This document shows, in pieces, positions 8,525-19,188 of a stretch of DNA of 64,000 nucleotides (the stretch's first letter is position 1; the number at the start of each line of letters is the position of its first letter). Source of the DNA: Herbaspirillum sp. ST 5-3. Lineage in GTDB: Bacteria > Pseudomonadota > Gammaproteobacteria > Burkholderiales > Burkholderiaceae_D. The notes beneath the pieces are model-generated. The model was not told the origin of the DNA and did not search any database. It saw only the letters and a list, made by a program, of their open reading frames with translations. The stretch covers positions 62,001-126,000 of the forward strand of contig NZ_STGI01000001.1 in NCBI RefSeq assembly GCF_004804275.1, read 5' to 3'. The position numbers and the translations under genes were made by a program.

Positions 8525-9643
8525 TCAGAGCAGGACCATATTGTCGCGGTGAATGAGCTCCGGCTCTTCCACGAAACCTAGTATGGTCTGTATTTCGGTC
8601 GATGGCCGACGCATGATGCGCCGTGCTTCGGAACTGGAGTAATTGCTGATTCCCCGGGCGATCGCATGCCCTTTCTCATCGATGCAGGTAATCACGTCGC
8701 CCCGGCCGAATTCGCCGGAGACTTCAACGACACCGATGGGTAACAGCGATTTGCCTTCAGCAGTGAGTTTTTGTACGGCACCGGCATCCAGCATCACCTT
8801 GCCGGCGGTCTGCAAATGATCCGCCATCCACTGCTTGCGGGCGGTCAATTGCGCGGTCTGCGCAACGAGCTGAGTGCCGATCGACTCTCCCGACGCAAGC
8901 CGCGTCAATACCTGATCTTCCCGGCCCCAGGCAATGACTGTGTGTGCGCCAGACGTTGCGGCACGCTTTGCCGCGAGGATCTTGGTCAACATGCCGCCAC
9001 GTCCAATACCCGTTCCGGCACCACCTGCCATCGCCTCCAGCTTGGGGTCTCCGGCCTTGGCATCATGCACGAACTCCGCCGCCGGATTTTTGCGCGGATC
9101 GGCCGTGTACAAGCCTTTCTGGTCGGTCAGAATAATGAGTGCATCACCCTCGATCAGGTTGGCGACCAGTGCACCGAGCGTATCGTTGTCGCCAAACTTG
9201 ATTTCGTCTGTGACCACGGTGTCATTCTCATTGATGATCGGAACGACACCGAGATGAAGCAGCGTGAAAAGGGTCGAGCGCGCATTCAGATAACGCTCGC
9301 GATCCGCCAGATCGGCGTGTGTCAGCAACACTTGCGCGGTACGCAGATTATGCTGGCGAAAACTCGTTTCGTAGATTTGCGCCAGCCCCATCTGGCCGAC
9401 GGCGGCACAGGCCTGGAGTTGGTGCACGGCGGTCGGCCGCTTGTCGAAACCAAGCCGCTGCATACCCTCGGCAATCGCGCCGGAGCTGACCAGAACGACT
9501 TCCTTGCCTAGCGAGCGCAGATGGGCGATTTGCTCAGCCCATTTCGCAATTGCAGATGTGTCCAGGCCTTTGCCGTCGTTGGTAACCAGCGATGAGCCGA
9601 CTTTGATGACGAGGCGTTTGGCTTTCTGAATGACGGAATTCAT
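8525..9643 (-). CDS. proB: glutamate 5-kinase
   Basis: First enzyme of proline synthesis, phosphorylating glutamate to gamma-glutamyl phosphate in the cytoplasm; it is normally feedback-inhibited by proline. The 372 residues comprise the amino-acid kinase domain (1-260; [45 protein letters not shown]) and a C-terminal PUA domain (about 280-360), as in the full-length bacterial enzyme. It lies downstream of obgE, the usual arrangement in Burkholderiales, with a 113-base gap. proA is not in the window. Confidence 0.97.
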   Translation of the reverse strand: MNSVIQKAKRLVIKVGSSLVTNDGKGLDTSAIAKWAEQIAHLRSLGKEVVLVSSGAIAEGMQRLGFDKRPTAVHQLQACAAVGQMGLAQIYETSFRQHNLRTAQVLLTHADLADRERYLNARSTLFTLLHLGVVPIINENDTVVTDEIKFGDNDTLGALVANLIEGDALIILTDQKGLYTADPRKNPAAEFVHDAKAGDPKLEAMAGGAGTGIGRGGMLTKILAAKRAATSGAHTVIAWGREDQVLTRLASGESIGTQLVAQTAQLTARKQWMADHLQTAGKVMLDAGAVQKLTAEGKSLLPIGVVEVSGEFGRGDVITCIDEKGHAIARGISNYSSSEARRIMRRPSTEIQTILGFVEEPELIHRDNMVLL

Positions 9644-9756
9644 GGTCTTCTGGATGCCGCCGCCATGCCGAAAGCGGCCGGCGGCTTGCTTGTAAGTTCA
9701 CCCCATTGACTCGGAAACGGCAAGCTTCAACACGAGGTCACGCGGGGTCTTTTCTC

Positions 9757-10911
<1,155 letters not shown>

Positions 10912-10916
10912 CTACA

Positions 10917-10950
10917 AACTAAAAAGGCCCTACCAACGGCAGAGCCCTTT
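10917..10950 (-). terminator. terminator between rpmA and obgE
   Basis: On the minus strand the arms 10950-10938 and 10933-10921 pair over about 11 bp with one bulged G, and the right arm ends in TTTTT. It lies 42 bases after the rpmA stop. Partial termination here would raise ribosomal-protein mRNA over obgE mRNA. Confidence 0.75.
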
Positions 10951-10991
10951 CGCGGATGGCTTTCGCCTGATGCTGCTTTGTCAGATCTGCG

Positions 10992-11249
10992 TCATGCAGG
11001 AACGACAATCACGGTATGACGCTGCAACGCGCCTTTGGTCGTGAACTGCACCTTGCCGTCGATCAGAGCGAACAAGGTGTGATCCTTGCCCATGCCAACG
11101 TTCTCGCCAGCGTGCATGCGGGTGCCGCGCTGACGCACGATGATGCCGCCTGCATTGATGGTTTGGCCGCCATAAACCTTGACGCCCAGTCGTTTCGACT
11201 CGGAATCGCGACCGTTGCGCGTAGTGCCGCCGCCTTTTTTGTGTGCCAT
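10992..11249 (-). CDS. rpmA: 50S ribosomal protein L27
   Basis: L27 lies next to the peptidyl-transferase centre and its N-terminus reaches toward the P-site tRNA. The 85-residue sequence starts [16 protein letters not shown], the standard form without the cleaved N-terminal extension found in Firmicutes. It contains the conserved [21 protein letters not shown] and [12 protein letters not shown] segments. Second gene of the rplU-rpmA unit. Confidence 0.98.
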   Translation of the reverse strand: MAHKKGGGTTRNGRDSESKRLGVKVYGGQTINAGGIIVRQRGTRMHAGENVGMGKDHTLFALIDGKVQFTTKGALQRHTVIVVPA

Positions 11250-11290
11250 TTCAGACTCCTTGGTATCCGGTAATTTCGTTCAACGATAAA

Positions 11291-11602
11291 TCAGGCGTTG
11301 ATCGAGATGATTTGCAATTCGGTGTAATTTTGGCGATGGCCTTGACGCTTCTGGTAGTGCTTGCGGCGGCGCATCTTGAAAATTTTGACCTTATCGTGGC
11401 GACCGTGCGCCACTACCGTAGCCTGGACCTTGGCACCTTCGACCAGCGGTGCACCGAATTTGATGGTGTCACCAGCGCCCACTGCGAGCACTTGATCAAG
11501 GGTGATTTCGGAACCAATGTCAGCCGGTATCTGTTCTACTTTGAGTTTTTCGCCAGCAGCAACCTTGTATTGTTTGCCGCCGGTTTTTATGACCGCGTAC
11601 AT
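11291..11602 (-). CDS. rplU: 50S ribosomal protein L21
   Basis: 103-residue L21, which binds 23S rRNA together with L20. It begins [18 protein letters not shown] and ends with the family motif [14 protein letters not shown]. The open frame extends upstream to 11743, but ATG 11602 gives the exact family start and length. It is transcribed from the promoter at 11685-11713 and leads into rpmA after a 41-base gap. Confidence 0.98.
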   Translation of the reverse strand: MYAVIKTGGKQYKVAAGEKLKVEQIPADIGSEITLDQVLAVGAGDTIKFGAPLVEGAKVQATVVAHGRHDKVKIFKMRRRKHYQKRQGHRQNYTELQIISINA

Positions 11603-11684
11603 GTGAAACCTCATCGAATGTTGTAAATAAACGTTTTCCTCCAGAAACACGCCATCTAGCTCTGCGGAATCGGGAAAACCCCTG

Positions 11685-11713
11685 ATTATACATAGACTTA
11701 GGCGACCAGTCAA
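11685..11713 (-). promoter_or_regulatory. sigma-70 promoter of rplU-rpmA
   Basis: On the minus strand TTGACT (11713-11708) and TATAAT (11690-11685) are separated by exactly 17 bases, a near-consensus promoter 83 bases upstream of the rplU start codon. It is the best core promoter in the window, consistent with strong ribosomal-protein expression. Confidence 0.88.
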
Positions 11714-11830
11714 AAGCTCGTTTCGGCTTGCATTCAGGAGCATCTTCGATTTTTGTCAGTCTTTCCAATGATGGTTTGGCCAGCATGTCGTCGTATAATC
11801 CCTGAAATTCACGATTTCGCAGGTTTTATC

Positions 11831-12820
11831 TTGTCTGCCGCCCTTCAACCAGCCACTCAGAACAACATCATCCAGCCGATCAACTCCGACATGGATGCCG
11901 TCAATGCGGTCATCCGCCGCCAGTTGTATTCCGACGTTCCACTGGTTAACCAGATCGCCGAGTACATCATCAGCGCCGGTGGAAAACGGATACGTCCGGT
12001 CCTGGTCCTGCTGATGGCCAATGCTTACGGCTACCGCGGCACCCACCACCACGATCTTGCCGCCGTGGTTGAGTTTATTCATACCGCCACCCTGCTGCAT
12101 GATGACGTTGTCGACGAATCGTCGCTGAGGCGGGGTCGACAGACCGCCAACGCCATGTTTGGGAACGCAGCATCGGTGCTGGTAGGCGATTTCGTATATT
12201 CCCGTGCATTCCAGATCATGGTGTCGGTGGGCAATATGCGTGTCATGCAAATTCTCGCCGATGCAACCAACGTCATCGCCGAAGGCGAAGTGCTTCAACT
12301 GCTGAACATGCACGATCCGGATGTCACGGAGGAACGCTACTTGCAGGTGATTCGCTCCAAGACGGCAAAATTATTCGAAGCTGCCGCGCAATTGGGCGCA
12401 TTGATCGCAGGAGCGCCGGACGACGCGATCGACGCAGCAGCCGAATACGGACGTTCTCTAGGTACCGCTTTTCAGTTGATCGATGATGTGCTGGATTATT
12501 CCGGCAACGCATCGGATATCGGCAAGAATGTAGGTGATGACCTGCGAGAAGGCAAACCCACGCTGCCGTTGATTTATCTGATGCAGAATGGCACGGCTGA
12601 GCAGCGCCAGCTTGTTCGTACTTGCATCGAAAATGGAGACGAACAGCATTTCGATGAAATCCTCGCTGCAATCACCGGTTCGGGCGCACTCGATTACACA
12701 AAGTGCGAAGCAGAAAAAGCGGCGCAACGCGCGGCGGCCTCAATTTCTCAACTCACGAATAGCCAATTCAAGGATTCTCTGCTACAATTATGCGCTTTCG
12801 CAGTCGACCGTAATCATTGA
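11831..12820 (+). CDS. ispB: octaprenyl diphosphate synthase
   Basis: Trans-prenyltransferase making the ubiquinone side chain from farnesyl and isopentenyl diphosphates. Both Asp-rich motifs are present: FARM as LLHDDVVDESSLRRG and SARM as QLIDDVLDYSG, with GGKRIRP near the N-terminus. The start taken is TTG at 11831 (329 residues, the family size). The frame is open from 11753 but the extra residues do not resemble the family. A TATAAT at 11794-11799 lies upstream without a clear -35. Divergent from rplU and followed by tRNA-Pro, a classic Burkholderiales arrangement. Confidence 0.94.
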   Translation: MSAALQPATQNNIIQPINSDMDAVNAVIRRQLYSDVPLVNQIAEYIISAGGKRIRPVLVLLMANAYGYRGTHHHDLAAVVEFIHTATLLHDDVVDESSLRRGRQTANAMFGNAASVLVGDFVYSRAFQIMVSVGNMRVMQILADATNVIAEGEVLQLLNMHDPDVTEERYLQVIRSKTAKLFEAAAQLGALIAGAPDDAIDAAAEYGRSLGTAFQLIDDVLDYSGNASDIGKNVGDDLREGKPTLPLIYLMQNGTAEQRQLVRTCIENGDEQHFDEILAAITGSGALDYTKCEAEKAAQRAAASISQLTNSQFKDSLLQLCAFAVDRNH

Positions 12821-12848
12821 GCGGTATTGATCGCCCAATCACTGCAAT

Positions 12849-12925
12849 CGGGGTGTAGCTTAGCCTGGTAGAGCGCTACGTTCGGGACGTAGAGGCCGGA
12901 GGTTCGAATCCTCTCACCCCGACCA
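12849..12925 (+). tRNA. tRNA-Pro, anticodon CGG
   Basis: 77-base gene with acceptor stem CGGGGTG/CACCCCG, discriminator A and encoded CCA. The D-loop contains AGCCTGGTA and the T-arm contains GGTTCGAATCC. Anticodon stem CTACG/CGTAG holds loop TTCGGGA, so the anticodon is CGG (12883-12885), reading CCG. It matches the proK type of Escherichia coli in layout. Confidence 0.97.
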
Positions 12926-13177
12926 GAATTTCCACTTTCCCCTACCTCACGTTTCTTCACAGCGGCTGTCCGCGCCCATGAACGCGCATGCACGCTGTAG
13001 TATTAATTCAATCATCACTTTGGCGCCAATGCGGGCAAACTTGCCCAGCCACGCCCGGAGTGTTACCTTGACCCGTGATCATTGCTTCACTCACGTTATA
13101 CTGTGTAGCGTCATGCGACCGGTTGATGCAGTGATCAAATAAGCGCAATCAAATCCAATAAGCAGATCCTTCAGCAT

Positions 13178-13900
13178 ATGCCGACGATTCACGCATTCAT
13201 CATTTCCTGGCCCGGTCGGCATCACGATGCCATCTCGATAGCAAATCAAGTGCTGAACAAAGCGGATCAGGTCAGTATCGTTTATTCCGATTCGGATCCA
13301 GATCTCAGGCTTCAAGCTAACTGCAACCTAATCAGGCGCCCCAACGATCTGTTTTGGGCGGACAAGTTCAAGGCATGTCTAGACGCGTGCGACTCTGACT
13401 TGATGCTAGTAATTCACAGCGACTGCCAGTGTGATGATTGGGGCGATCTCATTCAAAAATGCCTGTCAGCAAATCGCGAGATTCCGAATATCGGCGTCTG
13501 GGCGCCAATGATCGACTACACTCCCTGGAGCCCCGCTAGAACCAATATTGCCGCCGTTAATTCGACTTCGCTCCAAATCGTCGCACAAACTGATGGAATA
13601 GTCTTTTGTCTATCGCAGCCGGTGCAAGAGAGAATGAGGTCGGCGAGTTATGACGAAAACCTGTATGGCTGGGGCATCGACTGGATGTTTATTTGTCACT
13701 CTTTTTCAACGGATAAGCTTGTTGTCGTAGATACGTCGATATTGGTAAACCACCCGAAGAGCAGCGGATATCAACGCGAGATTGCAGGCAATCAAATGAG
13801 TAAATTCCTGCACCAACTGAGCGCTGGAGAGCTAGTGCAGTACCAACTCTTGAACGCATACATACATGTGCGAACCATTAACTCCAGCAGCAGCAATTAA
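13178..13900 (+). CDS. glycosyltransferase-like protein (GT-A fold), probably acquired
   Basis: 240-residue protein with features of family-2-like glycosyltransferases. There is an N-terminal Rossmann-like strand (HAFIISWPGR), a possible metal site around DLMLVIHSDCQCDDW (about 73-87), and the GWGIDWMF segment near residue 165 that matches the GWGxDxxF acceptor region of GT2 enzymes. The donor and acceptor sugars cannot be told. It is shorter than most GT2 proteins. Base composition is clearly more AT-rich than its neighbours, and it sits 250 bases after tRNA-Pro, suggesting horizontal acquisition. A TATACT at 13097-13102 may be part of its promoter. No other sugar-metabolism gene is nearby. 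Confidence 0.6.
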   Translation: MPTIHAFIISWPGRHHDAISIANQVLNKADQVSIVYSDSDPDLRLQANCNLIRRPNDLFWADKFKACLDACDSDLMLVIHSDCQCDDWGDLIQKCLSANREIPNIGVWAPMIDYTPWSPARTNIAAVNSTSLQIVAQTDGIVFCLSQPVQERMRSASYDENLYGWGIDWMFICHSFSTDKLVVVDTSILVNHPKSSGYQREIAGNQMSKFLHQLSAGELVQYQLLNAYIHVRTINSSSSN

Positions 13901-13926
13901 TCCCCAAATTTCCATACGGTGACCCG

Positions 13927-15198
13927 GTGAATGCCGTACCTTTTTGGGCGCAGTTGCTCGCACTTTGCCTCTTGATACTCCTGTCGGCGTTTTTCGCGAT
14001 GGCTGAAACGGCGCTGATGGCCGCCAATCGACATCGTCTGCGGCACTTGGCGAAACGCGGCAACAAGTTGGCTGCGACGACTCTCTGGCTACTCGAGCGC
14101 ACTGACAAGGTGCTTTCCCTGATCCTGATTGTCAACACCTTGATCAACGCCTTGGCGACCGCATTGGTCACCGCAATAGCTATCTCGATGTTCGGGAACG
14201 AGGAAAGTGTCATCACGACTGCCACAGCAGCTGTTGCTTTCCTGCTCATCGTTTTTGCAGAAATTTCACCCAAGGTTATTGGCGCGACCTATCCGGAACG
14301 TATCGCACTTCCGATCAGTTTTATCCTGAAGCCCCTGATGAGCCTCGCGAAGCCGGCGATCTGGTTTGTCAATCTGTTCGTTTCCGGATTTCTCCGCATC
14401 CTGCATATAAAGACGGGCAGTGGATCGCACGAGCAACGTCTCTCGCAAGAAGAACTGCGTTCGATCGTGCTCGAGGGGGGAAATTTCATTCCACAAAAGC
14501 ACAAAAGCATTCTCCTGAACCTGTTCGACCTCGAAAAGATCTCGGTGGAAGATGTCATGACGCCCCGCGCACAGGTCGAGGCATTGAATCTGGCTACGCC
14601 GACGGAGGAAATCATTCACCAGCTCACGACCTGCTATCACAACAAGCTCCCGGTCTACGAAGGAGAAATCAACCATATCGTCGGCATCCTGCATGTACGC
14701 AAGGCCATTGCCCTCATCAATCAGGAAGAAGAACTGACGATCGCGCATTTCCGGCAACTGCTAACCGCGCCATATTTCGTCCCGGAAGACACCGATGTAT
14801 TTACACAATTGCAATATTTCCAGGAAAACCACGAGCGACTTGGCATTGTTGTTGATGAATACGGCGAGGTGCAAGGACTCGTTACCTTGGAAGACATCAT
14901 CGAAGAAATGATTGGCGAATTCACCACGTCTCTGCCGGGAGCTGCACGCGCGGATGGCTTTGCCTGGAACGAACAGGGAGAATGCCTGGTGGAGGGCGCG
15001 ACGACGCTGCGTGAAATCAACAAACACCTGGGTTTGAATCTTCCGCTGGATGGGCCGAAAACCTTAAATGGGCTGTTGCTCGAAGAATTGCGCGATATTC
15101 CGGAAGCGAACGTCAGCCTGAAGATGGGGAAATGCGTTGCCGAAATTGTCCAAGTGCAAAATCAAGCGATCAAAATCGTCAAGCTGATCAAAACCTGA
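13927..15198 (+). CDS. CorC/HlyC-family protein: DUF21 membrane domain plus CBS pair
   Basis: 423-residue inner-membrane protein of the CNNM/CorC superfamily, members of which are linked to magnesium or cobalt efflux. The N-terminal DUF21 domain (about 1-190) has several hydrophobic helices (LLALCLLILLSAFFAMAETALM, VITTATAAVAFLLIVFAEISPKV). A tandem CBS pair (about 205-325; VEDVMTPRAQVEAL, ERLGIVVDEYGEVQGLVTLEDIIEEMIGE) and a C-terminal CorC_HlyC domain (about 340-420) follow. The start is GTG at 13927. It precedes pilB in many Burkholderiales. Transport specificity is not evident from sequence. Confidence 0.9.
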   Translation: MNAVPFWAQLLALCLLILLSAFFAMAETALMAANRHRLRHLAKRGNKLAATTLWLLERTDKVLSLILIVNTLINALATALVTAIAISMFGNEESVITTATAAVAFLLIVFAEISPKVIGATYPERIALPISFILKPLMSLAKPAIWFVNLFVSGFLRILHIKTGSGSHEQRLSQEELRSIVLEGGNFIPQKHKSILLNLFDLEKISVEDVMTPRAQVEALNLATPTEEIIHQLTTCYHNKLPVYEGEINHIVGILHVRKAIALINQEEELTIAHFRQLLTAPYFVPEDTDVFTQLQYFQENHERLGIVVDEYGEVQGLVTLEDIIEEMIGEFTTSLPGAARADGFAWNEQGECLVEGATTLREINKHLGLNLPLDGPKTLNGLLLEELRDIPEANVSLKMGKCVAEIVQVQNQAIKIVKLIKT

Positions 15199-15277
15199 CT
15201 TCCAACCCCGTCACTCGAGAGCGTCCCCTGGATGTAACACTTCCACGCTCACAGTGATGTCTCTTTGTCACAATACC

Positions 15278-15306
15278 TTTACAAATCAGATGCCTATAGG
15301 CATTAT
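15278..15306 (+). promoter_or_regulatory. candidate pilB promoter with central palindrome
   Basis: TTTACA (15278-15283), 17-base spacer, CATTAT (15301-15306), 45 bases before the pilB ATG. The spacer and -10 carry a perfect 14-bp palindrome, ATGCCTATAGGCAT (15290-15303), well placed for a repressor. The protein that would bind it is unknown. Confidence 0.5.
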
Positions 15307-15350
15307 CTAATGCAACTTGGACGATTCTGACCAAATTTTCGGCTGAATTC

Positions 15351-17081
15351 ATGGCAGCGGTTCTCCCCAATCAAGCTTCAACTACGACGATGTCCGGCCT
15401 CGCACGTGCCTTGGTGCAAGCCGGGCGATTGTCCGCTCAGCAAGCAGATACATTGAACAAGCAAGCCATTGCCGACAAAGTTGCGTTTATCGATGTCCTG
15501 CTGGCTAGCGGAAACATCGACTCGCTCTCGCTCGCCACTTTCTGCTCGGAAACTTTCGGATATCCGATGCTGGATTTCTCGGCATTCAATTCGAGCTTCC
15601 TTCCGGAAAATATTATCGATGCACGCCTGATGCAAAAGCAGCGCGTCGTAGCGTTGGCAAAGCGCGGCAACAAAGTCTCGGTCGCGATTTCTGACCCGAC
15701 CAATACGCATACGCTGGACCAGATCAAGTTCCAGACAGAGTTGACCGTTGAACCGGTGATTGTTGAACACCCGGTGCTGTTGAAACTCGTCGAAAAACTC
15801 GGCCAAAGCACAGAGGAAAGTCTCACCGAGATGATTGGTGACGACTTGGATATTGATCTCAGCGACGAGGAAATGCCGGCAACCGGACCGAGCGAGGCAG
15901 CCACGGCAGAAATCGATGATGCGCCGGTTGTCAAATTCCTCCAAAAGATCTTGCTGGATGCAATCAATATGGGTGCATCCGATTTGCACTTCGAACCGTT
16001 CGAGAAGTTTTACCGCATCCGTTTCCGCGTTGACGGGATTTTGCGCGAGGTGGCACAACCTCCGCTTGCGATCAAGGAAAAGCTGGCGTCGCGCATCAAG
16101 GTGATTTCCAAGCTCGACATCTCGGAAAAGCGCGTGCCGCAAGACGGACGGATGAAGCTGGTCGTATCCAAGAATCGCGCGATCGATTTTCGCGTCAGCA
16201 CCCTGCCGACGCTGTTTGGCGAAAAGATCGTGATGCGTATTCTGGATCCCAGCCAGGCGCAAATGGGTATCGATGCGCTGGGATACGATCCGGACCAGAA
16301 GGAACTCTTGCTGAAAGCAATCGAGCGGCCATACGGCATGGTGCTGGTCACCGGACCGACGGGCTCAGGCAAGACCGTCTCTCTTTACACCTGCCTGAAC
16401 ATTCTGAACAAGCCTGGCATCAACATCTCCACGGCAGAAGATCCGGCGGAAATCAATTTGCCCGGCGTGAATCAGGTCAACGTCAACGACCGCGCCGGCC
16501 TGACATTCGCCGCAGCGCTGAAGGCATTTCTCCGGCAAGATCCGGACATCATCATGGTGGGTGAAATTCGCGACCTGGAAACTGCCGATATCGCGATCAA
16601 GGCTGCGCAAACCGGCCACATGGTGTTCTCCACGCTGCATACCAATGACGCGCCATCGACGTTGACCCGCCTGATGAACATGGGCGTGGCACCCTTCAAT
16701 ATCGCTTCATCGGTCATCATGATTACGGCGCAGCGTTTGGCGCGACGCCTTTGCACTTGCAAGCAACCCGTCGCCATTCCCGATGAAGCGCTGCTCGAGG
16801 CAGGATTCAAGGAGGAAGATCTGGATGGGACGTGGATGCCATACAAGGCGATTGGATGCGAGCGCTGCAGCGGCAGCGGCTACAAGGGCCGGGTCGGTAT
16901 CTACCAGATCATGCCGATCTCGGAAGAAATCGAGCGCATCATCCTTGCGCATGGCACAGCGCTCGAGATCGAAGAGCAAGCCAGGCAGGATGGCGTCAAA
17001 ACCTTGCGCGAAGCCGGACTTGTCAAGGTCAAACAGGGCATGACAAGCCTGGAAGAAGTGCTCGGCTGCACCAACGAATAA
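15351..17081 (+). CDS. pilB: type IV pilus assembly ATPase PilB
   Basis: Hexameric ATPase that drives pilin polymerisation at the inner membrane. The 576 residues start with an MshEN/T2SSE N-domain (about 15-160). The GSPII_E motor has Walker A GPTGSGKT (about 340-347), Asp box ISTAEDPAEINLPG, Walker B/catalytic Glu IIMVGEIRDLETADIA and His box TGHMVFSTLHTNDA. A zinc-binding tetracysteine (CTC, then CERC) lies at about 465-505. This is the assembly-ATPase (not PilT) pattern. It heads pilB-pilC-pilD; no pilin gene is nearby, so PilA must be encoded elsewhere. Confidence 0.97.
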   Translation: MAAVLPNQASTTTMSGLARALVQAGRLSAQQADTLNKQAIADKVAFIDVLLASGNIDSLSLATFCSETFGYPMLDFSAFNSSFLPENIIDARLMQKQRVVALAKRGNKVSVAISDPTNTHTLDQIKFQTELTVEPVIVEHPVLLKLVEKLGQSTEESLTEMIGDDLDIDLSDEEMPATGPSEAATAEIDDAPVVKFLQKILLDAINMGASDLHFEPFEKFYRIRFRVDGILREVAQPPLAIKEKLASRIKVISKLDISEKRVPQDGRMKLVVSKNRAIDFRVSTLPTLFGEKIVMRILDPSQAQMGIDALGYDPDQKELLLKAIERPYGMVLVTGPTGSGKTVSLYTCLNILNKPGINISTAEDPAEINLPGVNQVNVNDRAGLTFAAALKAFLRQDPDIIMVGEIRDLETADIAIKAAQTGHMVFSTLHTNDAPSTLTRLMNMGVAPFNIASSVIMITAQRLARRLCTCKQPVAIPDEALLEAGFKEEDLDGTWMPYKAIGCERCSGSGYKGRVGIYQIMPISEEIERIILAHGTALEIEEQARQDGVKTLREAGLVKVKQGMTSLEEVLGCTNE

Positions 17082-17094
17082 CGAGGGGACGAAC

Positions 17095-18321
17095 ATGGCA
17101 ACTGCCGCCAGCAAATCAACGGGTGCGGTTAAAGAATCAATTTTTGTATGGGAAGGCAGAGACAAGTCGGGGAAAACCGTCAAAGGCGAACTCCGCGCAG
17201 GCAGCGAAACGATCGTCAACGTGACCATGCGCAAACAAGGTATTCTTGTTACCAAGGTCAAAAAGAAGTCGTTTGCGAGCGGCAGGAAAATTACCGACAA
17301 AGACATCACGCTTTTTACGCGGCAATTGGCCACCATGATGAAGGCAGGCGTTCCGTTATTGCAGTCGTTCGATATCGTTGCGAAGGGGCACGCCAATCCA
17401 TCCGTTGCGAAGCTTGTTCAGGACATCCGCACAGACATCGAAACCGGCAGTAGTCTGAATCAGGCATTTCGCAAGTTTCCCTTATATTTTGATAATTTGT
17501 TCTGCAATCTGGTGGCCGCCGGCGAGCAAGCCGGTATTCTGGAAGATCTGCTGACTCGTTTGGCAATCTACAAGGAAAAAACCCAAGCAATCAAAGGCAA
17601 AATCAAGTCGGCATTGTTTTATCCGATTTCGATTCTGGTCGTCGCCTTCGTCGTAACATCGGTAATCATGATCTGGGTGATCCCGGCATTCAAGGAAGTC
17701 TTCAAGAGCTTCGGTGCCGACTTGCCAGCACCGACATTGATGGTCATGGCCATCTCGGATTTCTTTGTCGCTTACTGGTATCTCATTTTCGGTGGATTGT
17801 TTGCCAGCCTTTATCTTCTGTTCCAGTCGTGGCGCCGCTCGATCAAGGTTCAACGCTTCATGGACAAGACCTTGCTCCAAGCGCCCATTTTCGGCGCCGT
17901 AATACGCAAGGCAACGATCGCGCGCTGGACGCGGACGCTAGCGACAATGTTTGCCGCGGGCGTGCCGCTAGTTGAATCGCTGGATTCGGTGGGCGGCGCG
18001 TCCGGCAACGCGGTCTATATGGACGCAACCAGAAAGATTCAGACCGAAGTCAGTACCGGCACGAGCCTCACTACAGCCATGCAGAACTCCAATGTCTTCC
18101 CCAACATGGTTGTACAAATGGTGTCTATTGGCGAGGAATCGGGCGCGCTCGACCAGATGCTGAGTAAAGTCGCCGATTTCTACGAAGCGGAGGTCGACGA
18201 CGCGGTCGAATCTCTATCCAGCCTGATGGAACCGCTGATCATGGTGGTCCTTGGCGTGCTCATCGGCGGCATGGTTGTGGCAATGTATCTCCCGATCTTC
18301 AAGCTGGGAGCCGTCGTCTGA
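17095..18321 (+). CDS. pilC: type IV pilus inner-membrane platform protein PilC
   Basis: Polytopic GspF/PilC protein that couples the cytoplasmic motor to the growing pilus. The 408 residues contain two T2SF domains (about 70-195 and 275-395). Each has the family pattern TRQLATMMKAGVPLLQSFD / TRTLATMFAAGVPLVESLD, and three transmembrane helices are visible (near 180, 225 and 380). It starts 13 bases after pilB, and its stop overlaps the pilD start by one base, so it is in the same operon. Confidence 0.97.
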   Translation: MATAASKSTGAVKESIFVWEGRDKSGKTVKGELRAGSETIVNVTMRKQGILVTKVKKKSFASGRKITDKDITLFTRQLATMMKAGVPLLQSFDIVAKGHANPSVAKLVQDIRTDIETGSSLNQAFRKFPLYFDNLFCNLVAAGEQAGILEDLLTRLAIYKEKTQAIKGKIKSALFYPISILVVAFVVTSVIMIWVIPAFKEVFKSFGADLPAPTLMVMAISDFFVAYWYLIFGGLFASLYLLFQSWRRSIKVQRFMDKTLLQAPIFGAVIRKATIARWTRTLATMFAAGVPLVESLDSVGGASGNAVYMDATRKIQTEVSTGTSLTTAMQNSNVFPNMVVQMVSIGEESGALDQMLSKVADFYEAEVDDAVESLSSLMEPLIMVVLGVLIGGMVVAMYLPIFKLGAVV

Positions 18322-19187
18322 TGCTCGATCTGATTGTGTCGGCACCGCCCGCAAGCCTTATCCCGACGGTTTTCGCTACTGTCCTTGGTCTGCTGATCGG
18401 CAGCTTCCTGAATGTCGTTATTCATCGACTGCCGAAAATGATGCAGCGGGAATCGGACAACTACGTGGCACATGAGCGTGGCGAGCCTTTGCCGCATACC
18501 GACCGCTACAACCTCATGGTCCCCCGCTCGGCCTGCCCTCACTGCGGACATGCTATAAGCGCGCTCGAGAACATCCCCGTCCTGAGCTATCTTTTCCTGC
18601 GGGGGAAATGCATCGAATGCAAGACACCGATTTCGCCTCGCTATCCGATCGTCGAACTGCTGACCGGCATGCTTTCCGGCCTACTGATCTGGCGCTTCGG
18701 CAGCGGTCTGGCCGGATTGGCAACGCTGGCATTCGCGTATCTGCTGATTGCGATGACATTCATCGACGCGGATACCCAGTTGCTTCCCGATGACTTGACC
18801 CTGTTGCTGCTCTGGTGCGGGCTGTTGCTCAATCTGAATGGCACCTTCGTTCCGCTCCGCGACGCCGTGATCGGTGCGGCAGCCGGCTATGCAAGTCTTT
18901 GGAGCGTCTACTGGCTGTTCAAGCTCACCACTGGCAAGGAAGGCATGGGTTACGGCGATTTCAAACTGCTCGCGGCATTGGGCGCCTGGCTTGGCTGGAA
19001 GATGCTGCCCGTGATCATATTGTTGTCGTCCATTGTCGGCGCGGTGGTCGGCATCTCGCTTATCCTGTTCGCCAAGCACGGCCGCAACAACCCCATTCCT
19101 TTCGGCCCATACCTGGCTGCGGCCGGAATGATCGCTTTGCTCTACGGAAGACAAATGGTCGAAGCGTATATGGGAGTTCCCATCTGA
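18321..19187 (+). CDS. pilD: prepilin leader peptidase / N-methyltransferase
   Basis: Inner-membrane aspartic protease that cleaves prepilin leaders and methylates the new N-terminus. The 288 residues show the bifunctional form. The N-terminal methylase segment has a zinc tetracysteine (CPHCGH, then CIECKTP, about 73-102). The peptidase domain has its two catalytic aspartates in [15 protein letters not shown] and GYGDFKLL (GxGD motif), with seven to eight hydrophobic helices. The start overlaps the pilC stop, and coaE follows after one base. Confidence 0.97.
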   Translation: MLDLIVSAPPASLIPTVFATVLGLLIGSFLNVVIHRLPKMMQRESDNYVAHERGEPLPHTDRYNLMVPRSACPHCGHAISALENIPVLSYLFLRGKCIECKTPISPRYPIVELLTGMLSGLLIWRFGSGLAGLATLAFAYLLIAMTFIDADTQLLPDDLTLLLLWCGLLLNLNGTFVPLRDAVIGAAAGYASLWSVYWLFKLTTGKEGMGYGDFKLLAALGAWLGWKMLPVIILLSSIVGAVVGISLILFAKHGRNNPIPFGPYLAAAGMIALLYGRQMVEAYMGVPI

Positions 19188-19188
19188 C

